Below are positions 62,271-64,000 of a stretch of 64,000 nucleotides of DNA, piece by piece (position 1 is the first letter of the stretch; each line of letters begins with the position of its first letter). Source of the stretch: Smittia aterrima (lineage: Eukaryota; Arthropoda; Insecta; Diptera; Chironomidae); NCBI GenBank assembly GCA_033063855.1, contig CP093831.1, forward strand, positions 13,826,001 to 13,890,000, written 5' to 3'. The notes under the pieces were generated by a model. That model was given only the letters and a program-made list of their open reading frames with translations. It made no database searches and was not told where the DNA came from. The translations under genes were made by a program, and so were the position numbers.

Positions 62271-64000
62271 ATGTTGAATTTAAAATCACATCTTCCAAGA
62301 AAAATAATTGTAGCCATTATCGGAATCTCTTGTTCTACCATAATTACTTTAATTTATCGTTCAAAATCTTCATCGTTTTCGTCAGATAAAATCAACCAAG
62401 CTGAAAGTTATTCAAATAATTCATTTCAAGTCACTCCGGGATATCTCGTTTGGTCGCCGCAATGTAAAATAGTAGATTACGATCCATTTGCTAAAGAAAA
62501 AATGTCAAAATACAAAGCAAAAGTATTCAAACCGTGTTCTACTCAGAAATCTTTGACGTCAATCGAGCAGAACTTTGAAGAAAATGTGGTTCGACTAATA
62601 TTTCACGCTAATCAGATGTCAGACTATTTGTCTAATTCATCAAATCAACTTATGTGCTGGTATAACGAAATTATTCGCGATAACGAAACTGCAAAACCAG
62701 ATAAAAAATACAAGCAAGTCTTTAAATAGTTTTTCATCTCAGCTGATTAATTTAATGTTCTTTTAGACTGATGAAAAATCAATATTTTAATGAATCAATT
62801 GATATTCCGTCGCCAATAGAATCGATAATTGTCAAATGTAGTGTCAGTTACAAATCAAAAAGCAAGGAGAAAACTAAAACTTTGTACAAAAATGCTCACA
62901 CCTTCATTCGCCGAACTCCAGAGAGAGCGAAGGTCTTAGACAAATTCAAGATTTTGTATCCTCAGAAGAAACCGCTCAGTGTCTTGATGATTGGAATTGA
63001 TTCGATTTCAAGATTGAATTTCCTTCGGGCAATGCCGAACACTGCGAAATACGTTCATCAAAATGATTGGTTTGAACTCGAAGGATACAATAAAGTAAAC
63101 AAACCTTTTGCGACGTTTAAGTTTTGGCAAATGTTTCTCTTTAATTTTACTTTAGAATGGCTACCGCACTTATCCAAACTTAATGGCGATTCTTACTGGG
63201 ATAAGTTTCAATAAAAAATATCGAGGCTGTAAAGTAAATCTTGAGGGATACGAGAAATGTCCTTTTCTGTGGAAATATTTTGAGCAAATTGGTTATGCGA
63301 CAGCTTATGCTGAAGACGATCAAAATTTGGAGACCTTTAACTATTGCAAAGATGGATTTGGAACTCAACCAACCACACATTACCTACGATCGTTTGGACT
63401 CGCAGCAGAAGACTTGGGAGGTGATCATGGTAAATGTCTACTTTATCAGCATTATGCCGATTACGTTTATCAAAACGCGATTGATTTCGCTACTGCATAC
63501 AAAGATGATCCGTTCTTCGGTTTGTTTTGGACAAACTCTTTTTCTCATGATGATGTTTATGAACCTGCGTCAATGGATGACAGAATGAAATATTATTTGG
63601 AACAAATGGACGAAAGGGGAATTCTCAATTCGTCAGCTGTGATTTTCTTTAGCGATCATGGAATTCGATATGGGGAAACCAGGATGACATCGGAAGTATG
63701 TAAAATATAAGAAAAAGATTTTAAACATTCAGAGCTTAATTTCATTCAAGATTGGTTGGTTGGAGGAAAGTTTACCTTTCATGTTCATCTGGCTCCCAAA
63801 ATGGTTCAAAGACGAGCATCCTGATTTTGTTGAAAGTCTGAAAGTGAATCGAAATAGACTGACAACAACTTTTGATATTCACATGACGCTTAAACACATT
63901 CTTGAACTTTCTGGAAGAGTTGGAACTCTCGATCCGTCTCAAGGCTGCGAAAAATGTCAAACTCTCTTTCGAGAGGTTCCTTGGAATCGAAGCTGCGATG
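62271..64000 (+). CDS. DUF229 sulfatase-like membrane protein (3' end missing)
   Basis: Exons 62271-62713, 62767-63094, 63156-63695 and 63751 to beyond the window, at least 520 residues. The N-terminus has a single hydrophobic anchor (IIVAIIGISCSTIITLIY), suggesting a type II membrane or secreted protein. The alkaline-phosphatase-like core is clear: PLSVLMIGIDSISRLNFLR with the metal-site Asp, TYPNLMAILTG, and SDHGIRYGETRMTS, followed by GWLEESLPFMFIWLPKWF. DUF229 proteins are abundant in insects and nematodes; substrates are unknown. The first intron uses a GC donor (AA|GCAAGT ... TTTTAG), which is the only join that keeps frame. The gene is truncated by the window edge, not broken. Confidence 0.93.
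62714..62766 (+). other. GC-AG intron in the DUF229 gene
   Basis: A GT donor three bases downstream (GTCTTT) leads to an immediate stop after joining, whereas GCAAGT, the standard form of GC donors, restores Lys and the frame (KKYK then LMKNQYF). The intron is 53 bp long. Confidence 0.8.

Noticed and set aside
1..64000. CRISPR arrays, bacterial operon signals, integrated viral or complete transposon genes
   Set aside because: No regularly spaced repeats and no recognisable reverse transcriptase, transposase or viral protein frames; the gene structures are eukaryotic throughout.

Overview
The window looks like nuclear DNA of an insect, most likely a dipteran; the species cannot be named from the sequence. 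It is AT-rich, most introns are about 50-60 bp with GT..AG ends, and the gene content includes insect-specific families: 7tm_6 odorant receptors, a ZAD zinc-finger protein and a DUF1091 secreted protein. I rebuilt exon structures by joining reading frames across splice sites. Every complete spliced model closes in frame and ends at a stop codon.

Layout. 1-2.6 kb: no gene seen. 2.6-6.2 kb: two tandem, nearly identical odorant receptor genes on the minus strand, inside a duplicated segment of about 2 kb. 8.3-10.2 kb: an unrecognised 621-aa protein gene (minus). 10.3-11.1 kb: a doubtful small gene. 11.3-22.4 kb is a compact housekeeping block: STE24-type CAAX protease (minus), ZAD/C2H2 zinc-finger gene (plus), Sm-G (minus), Rab4 (plus), a DUF1091 secreted protein (plus), lamin B receptor (minus) and an ERI1/Snipper-like exonuclease (plus). 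Three pairs in this block are head to head and probably share promoters. 22.4-44.5 kb: one large plus-strand gene with a 14-kb first intron. It encodes a mucin-like, SEA-domain, single-pass membrane protein. 46.9-51.4 kb: the vesicular monoamine transporter gene (minus), with two alternative C-termini. 51.4-61.0 kb: a long stretch without a recognisable gene, lying upstream of both VMAT and the next gene. 61.1-61.9 kb: a C1orf43/NICE-3 homologue (plus). 62.3 kb to the end: a DUF229 sulfatase-like protein (plus), cut off by the window edge.

The genes do not form one pathway. The housekeeping block covers prenyl-protein maturation, splicing, endosomal recycling, nuclear envelope and RNA trimming. 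The receptor pair and VMAT serve the nervous system. The large SEA protein is probably an epithelial or apical-matrix surface protein (inference). No CRISPR array, complete transposon, rRNA or convincing tRNA was seen.

I do not see a clear, wholly new system. The best leads are: the young receptor pair, in which amino-acid changes outnumber silent ones; the VMAT alternative tails; the repeated LPPGFKP motifs and a stop-free 57-bp intron in the SEA protein; a TTCGTTAA motif shared by two divergent promoters; and a GC-AG intron in the DUF229 gene.
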